A stretch of 64,000 nucleotides of DNA from Rhodopseudomonas palustris JSC-3b (lineage in GTDB: Bacteria; Pseudomonadota; Alphaproteobacteria; Rhizobiales; Xanthobacteraceae): assembly GCA_000504425.1 (NCBI GenBank), contig KI632513.1, positions 854,970-918,969 of the forward strand, written 5' to 3'. Positions within the stretch are counted from its first letter, which is position 1; every line of letters begins with the position of its first letter. Below are positions 19,263 through 28,566 of the stretch, piece by piece. Below the pieces are notes generated by a model that had not been told where the DNA came from, did no database searches, and was given only the letters and a program-made list of their open reading frames with translations. The position numbers were made by a program, and so were the translations under genes.

Positions 19263-19484
19263 ATGAACAAGATCACCTGGGGCGAAATCGGGATGGCGAC
19301 CGAGCCAGGCCAGTACCGCTATCGATTTGGCTTCGTAACCGTGACGGCGAGCGACATCGCGATCTGGCAGCAGTACCCCAATGCCGTATTCACGGTGATT
19401 GAGCCATCGGTCTATGCCGAGCAGCGCATTTTCAAGCTCGGCACCTTCGAACTGCGCGACAAATCGACTTGGGAAGAGAGTTAA
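19263..19484 (+). CDS. Small hypothetical protein
   Basis: From the ATG at 19263 the frame encodes 73 residues (MNKITWGEIGMATEPGQYRY, with a later AIWQQYPNAVFTVIE and GTFELRD). The composition is that of a compact beta-rich soluble protein and differs from the Arg/Ala-rich upstream part of the open frame, so the internal start is preferred although its ribosome-binding site is weak. I recognise no family. The next gene downstream is the start of the Calvin-cycle operon, 370 bases away. Confidence 0.5.
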   Translation: MNKITWGEIGMATEPGQYRYRFGFVTVTASDIAIWQQYPNAVFTVIEPSVYAEQRIFKLGTFELRDKSTWEES

Positions 19485-19854
19485 TCGCCCGATCGGCGGC
19501 GGCTTCTGTGGACGACGGCGCTGCTGATGGGGCGAACGCTCAGGAATGTCTTCCCCTGGTTGTCGTGATCGGCGAAAAGGGGCCGATCTGGTGCGCTTTG
19601 CGCTGGATCAAGGGGGCGTGACAATGCTCTATGCAGAGTCCGCTGATGCAAGCTAGAAGCAGATGACAGCGGCTTTTTTGTCCGCTCAACGATGCAAAGG
19701 GAAGAGACGCGTGGCCGCCGGTGCAGTATAAGAAAAACTTTGGTGGTATCGAAGATATTCAAATTCTCGAATTCAAGAGAACGGGTCCATACCGTCGGCG
19801 GCAACGATGATCGGTGCGGTCGAACGTTGCAACGCATACTCCGGGGATAACAGG
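19485..19854 (+). promoter_or_regulatory. Upstream region of the cbb (Calvin cycle) operon
   Basis: A 370-base gene-free stretch before cbbF, notably more AT-rich toward its 3' end (about 19725-19785). It contains the short palindrome AATTC-TC-GAATT near 19763-19774. This is the logical site of the operon promoter and of activation by a LysR-type CbbR, whose sites follow a T-N11-A rule. I cannot assign a specific CbbR box by eye, and no cbbR gene is in the window. A GGGATAACAGG precedes the cbbF ATG. Confidence 0.5.
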
Positions 19855-20889
19855 ATGGAACAAGGTCTGACGCTGTCACAGTACACGAGCGAGTATGCGG
19901 GCGCTGATCCGCTACGGCAGGCTGTTGCTGCCGCGATCAACGCGATCGCCGATGCCTCGATGGAGCTGTCAGATCTGATCGGCCACGGCGCGCTTGCTGG
20001 CATCACCGGACAGGCGCAGGGCTCGAGCAACGCCGATGGCGACGTGCAGAAGGACCTCGACGTCCGCTGCGATGAGATTGTCACCGCAGCGCTGCAGAAG
20101 CTGCCATTCGCTGCGCTGGCCTCCGAGGAGTCGGAGACGTTGGTGCTCGGCGATCCCAATGCGCCGATCTCGGTGGCGTTCGATCCGCTCGACGGCTCGT
20201 CGAACATCGACACCAACATGACGGTTGGCACCATCTTCTCGATCGTCCCGAACCAGCCGGGCGTGGCGCCGTTCACCGCGCCGGGCACCGTGCAGCTCGC
20301 CGCAGGCTTCGTGGTCTATGGCCCGCAGACTTCGCTGGTGGTCACGGTTGGCGATGGCGTCGATATTTTTACGCTGGATCGTGCGGCGCGCGTCTATCGC
20401 TGCATCCGCCACAAGGTTCAGATTCCGAAGGACACCCCGGAATTCGCGATCAACGCCTCCAACCATCGCCACTGGGAACAGCCGGTGCGTGATTTCGTCG
20501 AGGAGTGCATCGCCGGTGCCGACGGTCCGCGCAGCAAGGACTTCAACATGCGCTGGATCGGCTCGCTGGTCGCCGAGGCCTATCGCATTCTGACCCGCGG
20601 CGGCGTGTTCCTGTATCCGGGCGACTCCCGGCCGGGTTATGGCGATGGCCGGCTGCGGCTGCTCTATGAAGTTCACCCGATGGCGTTCATCATCGAGCAG
20701 GCTGGCGGCGGCGCTTCGACCGGCCGCGAGCGCGTGCTCGAACTGTCCGCGAAGAACATTCATCAGCGCGCGCCGCTGATCATGGGGTCGACCGACAAGG
20801 TCGAGCGCATCGAGCTGCTGCACAACGATCCAGATGCTGCTTCGCGCACCGCTCCGTTGTTCGCCCGCCGCGGCCTGTTCCGGGTCTAA
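19855..20889 (+). CDS. cbbF: Class I fructose-1,6-bisphosphatase
   Basis: A 344-residue phosphatase that removes the 1-phosphate from fructose bisphosphate, and in many bacteria sedoheptulose bisphosphate, in the Calvin-Benson cycle. The metal-binding [10 protein letters not shown] motif is near residues 104-113. [11 protein letters not shown] supplies upstream acidic residues, and [11 protein letters not shown] and [13 protein letters not shown] are the usual C-terminal motifs. The start [10 protein letters not shown] follows GGGATAACAGG; an upstream start 48 bases earlier lacks family character. It is the first gene of the cbbF-P-T-A-M operon, with 23 bases to cbbP. Confidence 0.95.
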   Translation: MEQGLTLSQYTSEYAGADPLRQAVAAAINAIADASMELSDLIGHGALAGITGQAQGSSNADGDVQKDLDVRCDEIVTAALQKLPFAALASEESETLVLGDPNAPISVAFDPLDGSSNIDTNMTVGTIFSIVPNQPGVAPFTAPGTVQLAAGFVVYGPQTSLVVTVGDGVDIFTLDRAARVYRCIRHKVQIPKDTPEFAINASNHRHWEQPVRDFVEECIAGADGPRSKDFNMRWIGSLVAEAYRILTRGGVFLYPGDSRPGYGDGRLRLLYEVHPMAFIIEQAGGGASTGRERVLELSAKNIHQRAPLIMGSTDKVERIELLHNDPDAASRTAPLFARRGLFRV

Positions 20890-20912
20890 AATTCCTTTTC
20901 CGAGAGTAGCCT

Positions 20913-21788
20913 ATGTCCCGTAAGCATCCGATCATCTCGATCACCGGCTCCTCCGGCGCCGGCACCACCTCCGTCAAGCGCACCTTCGAACAGATCTTCC
21001 GGCGCGAAAACGTCAACGCGGCTTACATCGAAGGCGATGCCTTCCATCGCTATAACCGCTTCGACATGCGCACCAAGATGGCCGAGGAAGCCGAGCGCGG
21101 TAACAAGCACTTCAGCCATTTCAGCCCCGAGACCAATCTGTTCGAGGAGCTGGAAAACACGTTCCGTGACTATGGCGCCACCGGCACCGGCAAGACCCGT
21201 TACTACGTCCATGACGACAAGGAATCGGCGATCCATGGCGTGCCGCCCGGCCATTTCACCGAATGGCAGTCGCTGCCGCCGGATTCCGACCTGTTGTTCT
21301 ATGAAGGTCTGCATGGCGCGGTGATCACCGACAAGGTCAACGTCGCCCAGCACGCCGACCTGAAGATCGGCGTTGTGCCGGTGATCAATCTTGAGTGGAT
21401 TCAGAAGCTGCATCGCGATCGTGCCGATCGCGGCTATTCCACCGAAGCGGTGACCGACACCATTTTGCGCCGGATGCCCGACTATGTGCACTACATCGTG
21501 CCGCAGTTCGGCGAGACCGACATCAATTTCCAGCGCGTGCCGACCGTTGATACCTCAAATCCCTTCATCGCGCGCTGGATCCCGACGCCCGATGAATCGA
21601 TGGTGGTGATCCGCTTCAAGAACCCGCGCGGCATCGACTTCGCTTATCTGCTGTCGATGATCCAGGGCAGCTTCATGTCGCGCGCCAACTCGATCGTGAT
21701 CCACGGCGCCAAGATGGATCTTGCCATGCAGCTGATCCTGACGCCGCTGATCATGCAGCTGATCGAGCGTAAGCGCGGCGCCAAATGA
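20913..21788 (+). CDS. cbbP: Phosphoribulokinase
   Basis: A 291-residue bacterial (class I) phosphoribulokinase making ribulose 1,5-bisphosphate from ribulose 5-phosphate and ATP. The P-loop GSSGAGTTSV is near residues 12-21. Family motifs EGDAFHRY and LLFYEGLHGA follow, as does the RDRADRGYS region. The length is that of the short octameric enzyme of proteobacteria. It is dedicated to CO2 fixation and lies directly after cbbF. Confidence 0.96.
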   Translation: MSRKHPIISITGSSGAGTTSVKRTFEQIFRRENVNAAYIEGDAFHRYNRFDMRTKMAEEAERGNKHFSHFSPETNLFEELENTFRDYGATGTGKTRYYVHDDKESAIHGVPPGHFTEWQSLPPDSDLLFYEGLHGAVITDKVNVAQHADLKIGVVPVINLEWIQKLHRDRADRGYSTEAVTDTILRRMPDYVHYIVPQFGETDINFQRVPTVDTSNPFIARWIPTPDESMVVIRFKNPRGIDFAYLLSMIQGSFMSRANSIVIHGAKMDLAMQLILTPLIMQLIERKRGAK

Positions 21789-21873
21789 TCATCAGATGAT
21801 CATCAAGTGAGCGTTAAGTGAGGATCGTGTGATCCGCCGTTTCCATTTCGTCCGGCGCCGGCCGTTGGCCGGC
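21786..21873 (+). other. Two inverted repeats between cbbP and cbbT
   Basis: Overlapping the cbbP stop is TGATCAT-CAG-ATGATCA (21786-21802), a 7-bp inverted repeat. Fifty-four bases on is GCCGGCC-GTT-GGCCGGC (21857-21873), a 7-bp all-GC stem with a 3-base loop. Neither is followed by a T run, so they are not classical terminators. They may mark an mRNA processing, stability or attenuation point inside the operon. Confidence 0.5.
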
Positions 21874-21910
21874 CGCTCTGTCATTGCCTAATCACCTCCG
21901 GGAGGCATTC

Positions 21911-23932
21911 TTGAATATCGCGACGCAGCCCACGCTGACTAATCAAGCCGTTCCTCACCGCGAGATGGCCAATGCGATCCGCTTTCTCGCAATCGATGCG
22001 GTCGAAAAGGCCAAGTCCGGCCATCCGGGCATGCCGATGGGAATGGCCGATGTGGCCACGGTGTTGTTCTCGCGCTTCCTGAAATTCGATGCCGCCGATC
22101 CGGCCTGGCCGGACCGCGACCGTTTCGTGCTGTCGGCCGGCCACGGCTCGATGCTGCTGTACGCGCTGCTCTATCTGACCGGCAACGAGGACGTCACGAT
22201 CGATGAGATCAAGGCGTTCCGGCAGTGGGGATCAAAGACCCCGGGCCATCCCGAATACGGCCACACCAAGGGTGTCGAAACCACCACCGGGCCGCTCGGG
22301 CAGGGCCTTGCCACCGCGGTCGGCATGGCGCTCGCCGAGCGGCTGATGAATGAGCGTTTTGGCAACGACATCGTCGATCACAAGACCTATGTGATTGCCG
22401 GCGACGGCTGCTTGATGGAAGGCGTCAGCCACGAGGCGATCTCGCTGGCCGGCCATCTCAAGCTCAACCGGCTGATCGTGCTGTGGGACGACAACCACAT
22501 CTCGATCGACGGCGACACCTCGCTGTCGTGCTCGGACGACCAGCTTTCGCGCTTTGCGGCCTCCGGCTGGGCCACCTGCCGCGTCGACGGCCATGACCCT
22601 GAAGCGGTCGCGGCCGCGATCGAGCAGGCCCAGACCAGCGACCGGCCGTCGCTGATCGCGTGCCGCACCACCATCGGCTTTGGTTCGCCGAACCGCGCCG
22701 GCTCGGAAAAGGTGCATGGCGCGCCGCTCGGCGCCGAGGAAATCGAAAAGACCCGCGCGGCCCTGAACTGGCCCTATGCGCCGTTCGAAATTCCGCAGGC
22801 CATTCTCGACCAGTGGCGCGCGGCGGGCAGCCGCGGCAAGGCGGCGCATGAAGCCTGGAGCAAGCGGCTTGCGGCGCTCGACGCCGGCAAGCGCGCGGCG
22901 TTCGAGGATGCGCTCGCCGGCAAGCTCGCCGCCGGCTATGGCGCCGCGCTCAAGGGCCTGATCGAGAAGTTTTCGGCCGACAAGCCGAACATCGCTACCC
23001 GTCAGGCCTCGCAGCTCACCATCGACGCGCTGGTGCCGGCCTCGCCGAACCTGCTCGGCGGTTCGGCCGACCTGACGCATTCCAACCTGACCCACGCCAA
23101 GGGCACCACGTCGGTCAAGCCGAATGGTTTTGGCGGCAGCTACATTCACTATGGCATCCGCGAATTCGGCATGGCCGCGGCCATGAACGGTATCGCGCTC
23201 CATGGCGGCTTCATCCCCTATGGCGGCACCTTCCTGGTGTTCTGCGACTACAACCGTCCGGCGATCCGCCTGGCCGCGTTGATGGGCGTGCGCGTCATCC
23301 ACGTGCTGACCCATGACTCGATCGGCCTTGGCGAAGACGGCCCGACCCATCAGCCGGTCGAGCATGTCGCCTCGCTGCGCGCCATTCCGAACCTGCTGGT
23401 GTTCCGTCCGGCCGATGCCATCGAAACGGCGCAGGCCTGGGATTGCGCGCTCCAGCAGAGCGGCCGTCCGTCGGCGCTGGCGCTGTCGCGTCAGGGTCTG
23501 CCGGCGCTGCCGCGCGAGGGCGTGCCGACTGACAATCAGGTGGCGCGCGGCGCCTATCTGGTCGTTGATCCCGGCCAGCGCGACGTCACGCTGATCGCCA
23601 CCGGCTCGGAAGTGGCGATCGCGCTCGACGCCGCCAAAAAGCTCGGCGAGGCCGGCGTCAAGGCCGCGGTGGTTTCAGCGCCGTGCTTTGAACTGTTTGC
23701 CGAGCAGGACCAGGCCTATCGCGACAGCGTGCTCGGCCAGGCGCCGCGCGTCGGTGTCGAAGCGGCGATCGCCGCGGATTGGTACCGCTGGATCGGCGAC
23801 AAGGGTGAGTTCATCGGCATGACCGGCTTCGGCGCTTCGGCTCCGGCGGGCGTGCTATACCGCGAATTTGGGATCACCGCGGAAGCGGTGGCCAAGGCGG
23901 CCGAGCGCGCCATCGCGCGCGCTCGCGGCTGA
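21911..23932 (+). CDS. cbbT: Transketolase
   Basis: A 673-residue thiamine-diphosphate enzyme carrying out the two-carbon transfers of the Calvin cycle regeneration phase. Motifs include [14 protein letters not shown] near the N terminus, the thiamine-binding GDGCLMEG...[18 protein letters not shown], and the C-terminal [17 protein letters not shown]. The likely start is the TTG at 21911, six bases after CGGGAGG; an earlier TTG at 21884 has no ribosome-binding site and would add a non-conserved stretch. Use of a TTG start would be expected to lower translation relative to its neighbours. Confidence 0.94.
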   Translation: MNIATQPTLTNQAVPHREMANAIRFLAIDAVEKAKSGHPGMPMGMADVATVLFSRFLKFDAADPAWPDRDRFVLSAGHGSMLLYALLYLTGNEDVTIDEIKAFRQWGSKTPGHPEYGHTKGVETTTGPLGQGLATAVGMALAERLMNERFGNDIVDHKTYVIAGDGCLMEGVSHEAISLAGHLKLNRLIVLWDDNHISIDGDTSLSCSDDQLSRFAASGWATCRVDGHDPEAVAAAIEQAQTSDRPSLIACRTTIGFGSPNRAGSEKVHGAPLGAEEIEKTRAALNWPYAPFEIPQAILDQWRAAGSRGKAAHEAWSKRLAALDAGKRAAFEDALAGKLAAGYGAALKGLIEKFSADKPNIATRQASQLTIDALVPASPNLLGGSADLTHSNLTHAKGTTSVKPNGFGGSYIHYGIREFGMAAAMNGIALHGGFIPYGGTFLVFCDYNRPAIRLAALMGVRVIHVLTHDSIGLGEDGPTHQPVEHVASLRAIPNLLVFRPADAIETAQAWDCALQQSGRPSALALSRQGLPALPREGVPTDNQVARGAYLVVDPGQRDVTLIATGSEVAIALDAAKKLGEAGVKAAVVSAPCFELFAEQDQAYRDSVLGQAPRVGVEAAIAADWYRWIGDKGEFIGMTGFGASAPAGVLYREFGITAEAVAKAAERAIARARG

Positions 23933-23973
23933 GCCGACAGACAGCGACATCAGAACAGCATCGAGGAGGCATC

Positions 23974-25059
23974 ATGGCCCGCATTACTATGAGGCAGTTG
24001 TTGGATCACGCCGCCGAGCACGGCTACGGCGTTCCGGCATTCAACATCAACAATATGGAGCAGGGGCTGGCGATCATGGAGGCCGCCGCGGCGGTCGACG
24101 CGCCGGTGATCATCCAGGCTTCGCGCGGCGCACGCTCCTACGCCAACGACATCATGCTGGCGAAGATGATCGACGCGCTGGCGGAAATGTATCCCGACAT
24201 TCCGCTCTGTATGCATCAGGACCACGGCAACGACGAAGCCACCTGCGCCACCGCCATCAAGTATGGCTTCACCTCGGTGATGATGGACGGCTCGCTCAAG
24301 GCCGACGGCAAGACCGCCGCCGACTATGAGTACAACGTCGATATCACCCGCCGCGTGGTCGATATGGCCCATTGGGTCGGTGCCTCGGTGGAAGGCGAAC
24401 TCGGCGTGCTCGGTTCGCTCGAGCATGGCGGCGGTGAGCAGGAAGACGGCCACGGCCTGGAAGGCAAGGTCAGCCGCGAGCAGCTTCTGACCGATCCCGA
24501 TCAGGCGGTCGATTTCGTGCGCGCCACCAAGGTTGACGCGCTCGCGATCGCGATGGGCACCTCGCACGGCGCCTACAAGTTCACCCGCAAGCCGGACGGC
24601 GACGTGCTGGCGATGAAGGTGGTCGAAGAGATCCACCGCCGTCTGCCCAACACCCATCTCGTGATGCACGGCTCGTCCTCGGTGCCGCAGGAACTGCAGG
24701 ACATCTTCAACGAGTTCGGCGGCGCGATGCCGCAGACCTTCGGCGTGCCGGTGGAAGAGATCGTGCGCGGCATCAAGCATGGCGTGCGCAAGGTCAACAT
24801 CGACACCGACTGCCGTCTGGCGATGACCGGCGTGTTCCGCAAGATCGCCACTCAGCACAAGGCCGAGTTCGATCCGCGCAAGTTCCTGAAGCCGGCGATG
24901 GACGCGATGCGGGAGGTTTGCAAGCTGCGCTTCGAACAGTTCGGCACCGCCGGCAACGCCTCCAAGATCAAGGTGATCCCGATGTCGGAAATGGCCAAGC
25001 GCTACAAGTCCGGCGCTCTTGATCCGCAGATCGGCACCGCCGCGCGCGCCGCGGAATAA
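23974..25059 (+). CDS. cbbA: Class II fructose-1,6-/sedoheptulose-1,7-bisphosphate aldolase (Calvin cycle subtype)
   Basis: A 361-residue zinc-dependent aldolase condensing dihydroxyacetone phosphate with glyceraldehyde 3-phosphate or erythrose 4-phosphate. Visible landmarks are [10 protein letters not shown], the metal ligands in [32 protein letters not shown], and the late [10 protein letters not shown] and [17 protein letters not shown]. This sequence type is the CbbA of Calvin-cycle operons. It has a GAGGAGG ribosome-binding site, sits 41 bases after cbbT and 55 bases before cbbM, and completes the regeneration enzymes of the operon. Confidence 0.95.
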   Translation: MARITMRQLLDHAAEHGYGVPAFNINNMEQGLAIMEAAAAVDAPVIIQASRGARSYANDIMLAKMIDALAEMYPDIPLCMHQDHGNDEATCATAIKYGFTSVMMDGSLKADGKTAADYEYNVDITRRVVDMAHWVGASVEGELGVLGSLEHGGGEQEDGHGLEGKVSREQLLTDPDQAVDFVRATKVDALAIAMGTSHGAYKFTRKPDGDVLAMKVVEEIHRRLPNTHLVMHGSSSVPQELQDIFNEFGGAMPQTFGVPVEEIVRGIKHGVRKVNIDTDCRLAMTGVFRKIATQHKAEFDPRKFLKPAMDAMREVCKLRFEQFGTAGNASKIKVIPMSEMAKRYKSGALDPQIGTAARAAE

Positions 25060-25114
25060 TTACCAGCGACCCAGCCCGGCCAATGCCGGCTTCGTGATAG
25101 GCAGGAGATTTTTT

Positions 25115-26497
25115 ATGGACCAGTCGAGCCGCTACGCAAATTTGAACCTCAAAGAAAAGGACCTGATCGCGGGCGGCCGGCATGTGCTGTGCGCCTACAT
25201 CATGAAGCCGAAGGCCGGCTTTGGTAGCTTCATCGAGACGGCGGCGCATTTCGCCGCCGAATCCTCCACCGGCACCAACGTTGAAGTCTCCACCACCGAC
25301 GACTTCACCCGCGGCGTCGATGCGATCGTCTATGAGATCGACGAAGCCAAGGAGCTCATGAAGATCGCTTATCCGATCGAGCTGTTTGACCGTAACGTGA
25401 TCGATGGCCGCGCCATGATCGCTTCGTTCCTGACCCTGACCATTGGCAACAATCAGGGCATGGGCGACGTCGAATACGCCAAGATGTATGACTTCTACGT
25501 GCCGCCGGCCTATCTGCGGCTGTTCGATGGTCCGTCCACCACCATCAAGGATCTGTGGCGCGTGCTCGGCCGTCCGGTGGTTGATGGCGGCTTCATCGTC
25601 GGCACCATCATCAAGCCGAAGCTCGGCCTGCGTCCGCAGCCGTTCGCCAATGCCTGCTACGATTTCTGGCTCGGCGGCGACTTTATCAAGAACGACGAAC
25701 CGCAGGGCAACCAGGTGTTTGCGCCGTTCAAGGACACCGTGCGTGCCGTCAACGACGCCATGCGCCGCGCCCAGGACAAGACCGGCCAGGCCAAGCTGTT
25801 CTCGTTCAACATCACCGCCGACGATCACTACGAGATGCTGGCGCGCGGTGAGTTCATCCTGGAGACGTTTGGCGAGAACGCCGATCACGTCGCGTTCCTG
25901 GTGGACGGCTACGTGGCCGGCCCGGCTGCGGTCACCACCGCGCGCCGTGCGTTCCCGAAGCAGTACCTGCACTATCATCGCGCCGGCCACGGTGCGGTGA
26001 CTTCGCCGCAGTCCAAGCGCGGCTACACCGCGTTCGTGCTGTCGAAGATGGCGCGTTTGCAGGGCGCCTCGGGCATCCACGTCGGCACCATGGGCTTTGG
26101 CAAGATGGAAGGCGAAGCCTCCGATCGCGCCTCGGCCTTCATGATCACCCAGGATACGGCGGAAGGTCCGTACTTCCATCAGGACTGGCTCGGCATGAAT
26201 CCGACCACCCCGATCATCTCGGGTGGCATGAACGCGCTGCGTATGCCGGGCTTCTTCAACAATCTCGGCCACTCCAACCTGATCATGACCGCTGGCGGCG
26301 GCGCGTTCGGCCATCTCGATGGCGGCGCGGCGGGTGCCAAGTCGCTGCGTCAGGCGGAGCTGTGCTGGAAGCAGGGCGCTGACCCGATCCAGTTCGCGAA
26401 GGAGCATCGCGAATTCGCGCGGGCGTTCGAGAGCTTCCCGCACGACGCCGACAAGCTGTATCCGGGCTGGCGCAATCAGCTCGGCCTGGCGGCCTGA
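25115..26497 (+). CDS. cbbM: Form II ribulose bisphosphate carboxylase/oxygenase
   Basis: A 460-residue form II RuBisCO. Key residues are visible: the carbamylated Lys 192 in [11 protein letters not shown] with its following Asp/Glu metal ligands, [20 protein letters not shown] with active-site His/Arg, and loop 6 [11 protein letters not shown] with the catalytic Lys. No small-subunit gene follows, as expected for form II, which works as a large-subunit dimer or higher multimer and tolerates only low O2. The start ATG at 25115 follows GCAGGAG; an upstream open extension of 32 codons is non-conserved. It is the last gene before the operon terminator. Confidence 0.98.
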   Translation: MDQSSRYANLNLKEKDLIAGGRHVLCAYIMKPKAGFGSFIETAAHFAAESSTGTNVEVSTTDDFTRGVDAIVYEIDEAKELMKIAYPIELFDRNVIDGRAMIASFLTLTIGNNQGMGDVEYAKMYDFYVPPAYLRLFDGPSTTIKDLWRVLGRPVVDGGFIVGTIIKPKLGLRPQPFANACYDFWLGGDFIKNDEPQGNQVFAPFKDTVRAVNDAMRRAQDKTGQAKLFSFNITADDHYEMLARGEFILETFGENADHVAFLVDGYVAGPAAVTTARRAFPKQYLHYHRAGHGAVTSPQSKRGYTAFVLSKMARLQGASGIHVGTMGFGKMEGEASDRASAFMITQDTAEGPYFHQDWLGMNPTTPIISGGMNALRMPGFFNNLGHSNLIMTAGGGAFGHLDGGAAGAKSLRQAELCWKQGADPIQFAKEHREFARAFESFPHDADKLYPGWRNQLGLAA

Positions 26498-26503
26498 TCC
26501 AGC

Positions 26504-26534
26504 AAAAGGCCGCGCTGCAAGCGCGGCCTTTTTT
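26504..26534 (+). terminator. Rho-independent terminator of the cbb operon
   Basis: A perfect 9-bp GC-rich stem (26508-26516 paired with 26520-26528, 3-base loop) is flanked by AAAA on the left and a run of six T on the right. It lies 11 bases after the cbbM stop. Confidence 0.95.
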
Positions 26535-26675
26535 GCGTCAATGGCAGGCGAGGCGATCAAGCTCGGTTGGCTTGGCCGCGCGCCGAAACACTGTGTCCGG
26601 ACCATCGCGGCGCACCGCGCCGGACGCTGTGTTCAATGACGCCAAGATTGTCCCTGTCTGCTAATCGCTCAGTGA

Positions 26676-27377
26676 GTGGCGCCCGTGATTTCTGCGATCA
26701 TTTTTGATGTCGATGGCACGCTCGCAGAAACCGAGGAAGTGCATCGGCAGGCCTTCAATTTGGCTTTTGAACAAGCCGGGCTCGATTGGCGCTGGGACGA
26801 GGCGCTGTATCGCCAGCTACTGCAAGTGACGGGCGGCAAGGAACGCATCCTGCATTTTGCCGCAACCCATACCGATCTGCCGCGCGCCGACGCCGAACGG
26901 CTGGCGCCGCAGCTGCACGCCACCAAGACCGCGATCTATACCGGCTATGTCGATGACGGCGCGATTCCGCTGCGCCCGGGCATTGCCGAATTCATTGAAG
27001 CCGCGGACCGCGCCGGCCTGCGGCTCGCGATCGCCACCACCACCAGCCTGCCGAATGTCACCTCGCTATTGACCAGCGCATTCGGCGCGCGCTGGCCGGC
27101 GCTGTTTCCAGTGATCGCGGCGGGCGACATGGTGCCGCGCAAGAAGCCGGCGCCCGATATCTACCAGCTGGCGCTGCAGCAGCTCGGCTTGCCGCCGGAG
27201 CAGTGCGTCGCGATCGAGGATTCCCGCAATGGCGTGCTCTCGGCCACCGGCGCTGGCTTGCGCGTCATCGTGGTGCGCAGCCTCTATGGCAGCGAGGACG
27301 ATGTCAGCGGTGCGGCGCAGGTGCTGGCTTCACCGGCGGAATTGACGCTGCACACATTGGAGCGCCTGTCGTGCTGA
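26676..27377 (+). CDS. cbbY: HAD-family phosphatase CbbY
   Basis: A 233-residue haloacid-dehalogenase-like hydrolase. The nucleophile motif is IIFDVDGTLAETEEVHRQAFN (FDVDGT near residues 10-15), motif II lies in LAIATTTS, the conserved Lys in VPRKKPAPDIY, and the acidic motif IV in CVAIEDSRNG. CbbY proteins degrade xylulose 1,5-bisphosphate, a misfire product that inhibits RuBisCO, which fits the position just after the cbbM terminator. It probably has its own promoter, since the terminator lies 140 bases upstream. The start is a GTG at 26676 or possibly 26685; both lack a strong ribosome-binding site. Confidence 0.85.
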   Translation: MAPVISAIIFDVDGTLAETEEVHRQAFNLAFEQAGLDWRWDEALYRQLLQVTGGKERILHFAATHTDLPRADAERLAPQLHATKTAIYTGYVDDGAIPLRPGIAEFIEAADRAGLRLAIATTTSLPNVTSLLTSAFGARWPALFPVIAAGDMVPRKKPAPDIYQLALQQLGLPPEQCVAIEDSRNGVLSATGAGLRVIVVRSLYGSEDDVSGAAQVLASPAELTLHTLERLSC

Positions 27378-27529
27378 GTACGACCATGCGCGCTCGCGCC
27401 GGCCGCTCGCAGGCGGCATGTGGGATGTGCATCCGGTTCTGCAGAGATGTCGTTTGACATCAGATCAGCGAGCGTGAAGGAAATCGCTGCAAGTCACGCG
27501 GCCGCGAGGCCGCGACGGGGGACCACGCC

Positions 27530-27868
27530 ATGAGTTTCTTGCGTGTGCTGGCGATTGCCGCGCTAGCGGTGCTGACGATGTTGACGATCGTTCCCGATGG
27601 CGAGCGGCCGATTACCTTTCTGCCCCATCACGTTGAGCACTTTTTGGCGTTCGGCGTCACCGGCGGCCTGATCGCGCTGGCGTTCGCCATGGAAACCTTC
27701 ACCATGGTGGTGGCAGCGGCCTGTTTCACGGTCGGCCTGGAATGCGTGCAGATCCCGCTGCCGACCCGGCACGCCCGGCTGTCCGATATCGTGGTCGATA
27801 CCGCTGCGATCTGCATCGGCGTGCTGCTGGTGCGGCTGTGGCGCGCGCGGACGTCACGTCATTTCTAA
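27530..27868 (+). CDS. VanZ-like membrane protein
   Basis: A 112-residue protein with three or four membrane segments. The pattern DGERPITFLPHHVEHFLAFGVTG, then GLECVQIPLPTRHARLSDIVVDTAAICIGVLL, matches the conserved H-x-x-E-H and E-x-x-Q...R...D...G signature of the VanZ-like family. The cellular role of most members is unknown; the founding member affects teicoplanin resistance. It stands alone between cbbY and a small minus-strand gene. Confidence 0.7.
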   Translation: MSFLRVLAIAALAVLTMLTIVPDGERPITFLPHHVEHFLAFGVTGGLIALAFAMETFTMVVAAACFTVGLECVQIPLPTRHARLSDIVVDTAAICIGVLLVRLWRARTSRHF

Positions 27869-27969
27869 GCGCAGCACGGCACGCTTGATCCGTGCCGGGA
27901 CGGCTGTTGGTCTGAAAGGTCGCCGCACCGGCGCGGCTTGAGCCGGGCCGGGATGGCAACGGGCAGGGC

Positions 27970-28215
27970 CTAGACGCTGTGCAGATGCGAGCGCGCCAGA
28001 ATGCGCTTGGCGCTCGCCACGGCGCAGTCATCCGTGTGGACGATCTCGTCGGCGGTTTGCACCCAGGGCACCGAGGCGCCGCACACCTTGCACTGGTTGC
28101 GCGCGCCGCCATCCTCTTCAGAGACGGTTTCGATGGCCGTCTTGACCAGGGCTGCAGCGATTCGGCGGACGTCTTCGGGGGCGAAATCGGTCATCATGGT
28201 ATCCAGAACTGTCAT
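27970..28215 (-). CDS. Small Cys/His-containing hypothetical protein
   Basis: An 81-residue protein with a helical N-terminal half (APEDVRRIAAALVKTAIETV) and a possible metal site: CKVCG followed by VHTDDCAVASAKRIL. This could be a small zinc ribbon. A second pair of in-frame ATGs lies 18-21 bases downstream and neither start has a clear ribosome-binding site, so the exact N terminus is uncertain. I recognise no family. Confidence 0.5.
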   Translation of the reverse strand: MTVLDTMMTDFAPEDVRRIAAALVKTAIETVSEEDGGARNQCKVCGASVPWVQTADEIVHTDDCAVASAKRILARSHLHSV

Positions 28216-28439
28216 GGCCGGGGGCCTTGATCGATATTGGCGTGGTTCGCGTGGGGTTGCAATGGAACACCGCTGCGCTATGGCCGCGACCTTTGTCCTG
28301 ATTGTGCGCCCATTCCGGCGCCGCGGCCGCGGGATTCGCGATCATCGGCCGTGTTTGGAGCGATCCTGCTCAAAGGAATGGAAAAAGTGCATTCTGACGC
28401 TTGCGATACGGCAGCGCGTCAGGCATATCCACCCCTGCT

Positions 28440-28533
28440 GGAGACGTGGCCGAGTGGCTGAAGGCGGCGGTTTGCTAAACCGTTATAGGGTTGTAAAGCC
28501 CTATCGAGGGTTCGAATCCCTCCGTCTCCGCCA
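28440..28533 (+). tRNA. tRNA-Ser (anticodon GCU)
   Basis: A complete class II tRNA with a long variable arm. The acceptor 5' strand GGAGACG (28440-28446) pairs with CGTCTCC at the 3' end, followed by the discriminator G and an encoded CCA (28531-28533). The anticodon GCT is at 28474-28476 within TTGCTAA. The variable arm TATAGGGTTGTAAAGCCCTATC forms its own stem, and the T arm GAGGGTTCGAATCCCTC is perfect. It reads AGC/AGU serine codons. No integrase or duplicated tRNA 3' end is visible near it. Confidence 0.96.
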
Positions 28534-28566
28534 GATCCCCTTTAAAGCATTGAGATGTAAGCCTGT

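Noticed and set aside
28440-28533. tRNA-Ser as an attachment site of an integrated element
   Set aside because: No integrase, no direct repeat of the tRNA 3' end and no phage genes are visible nearby.
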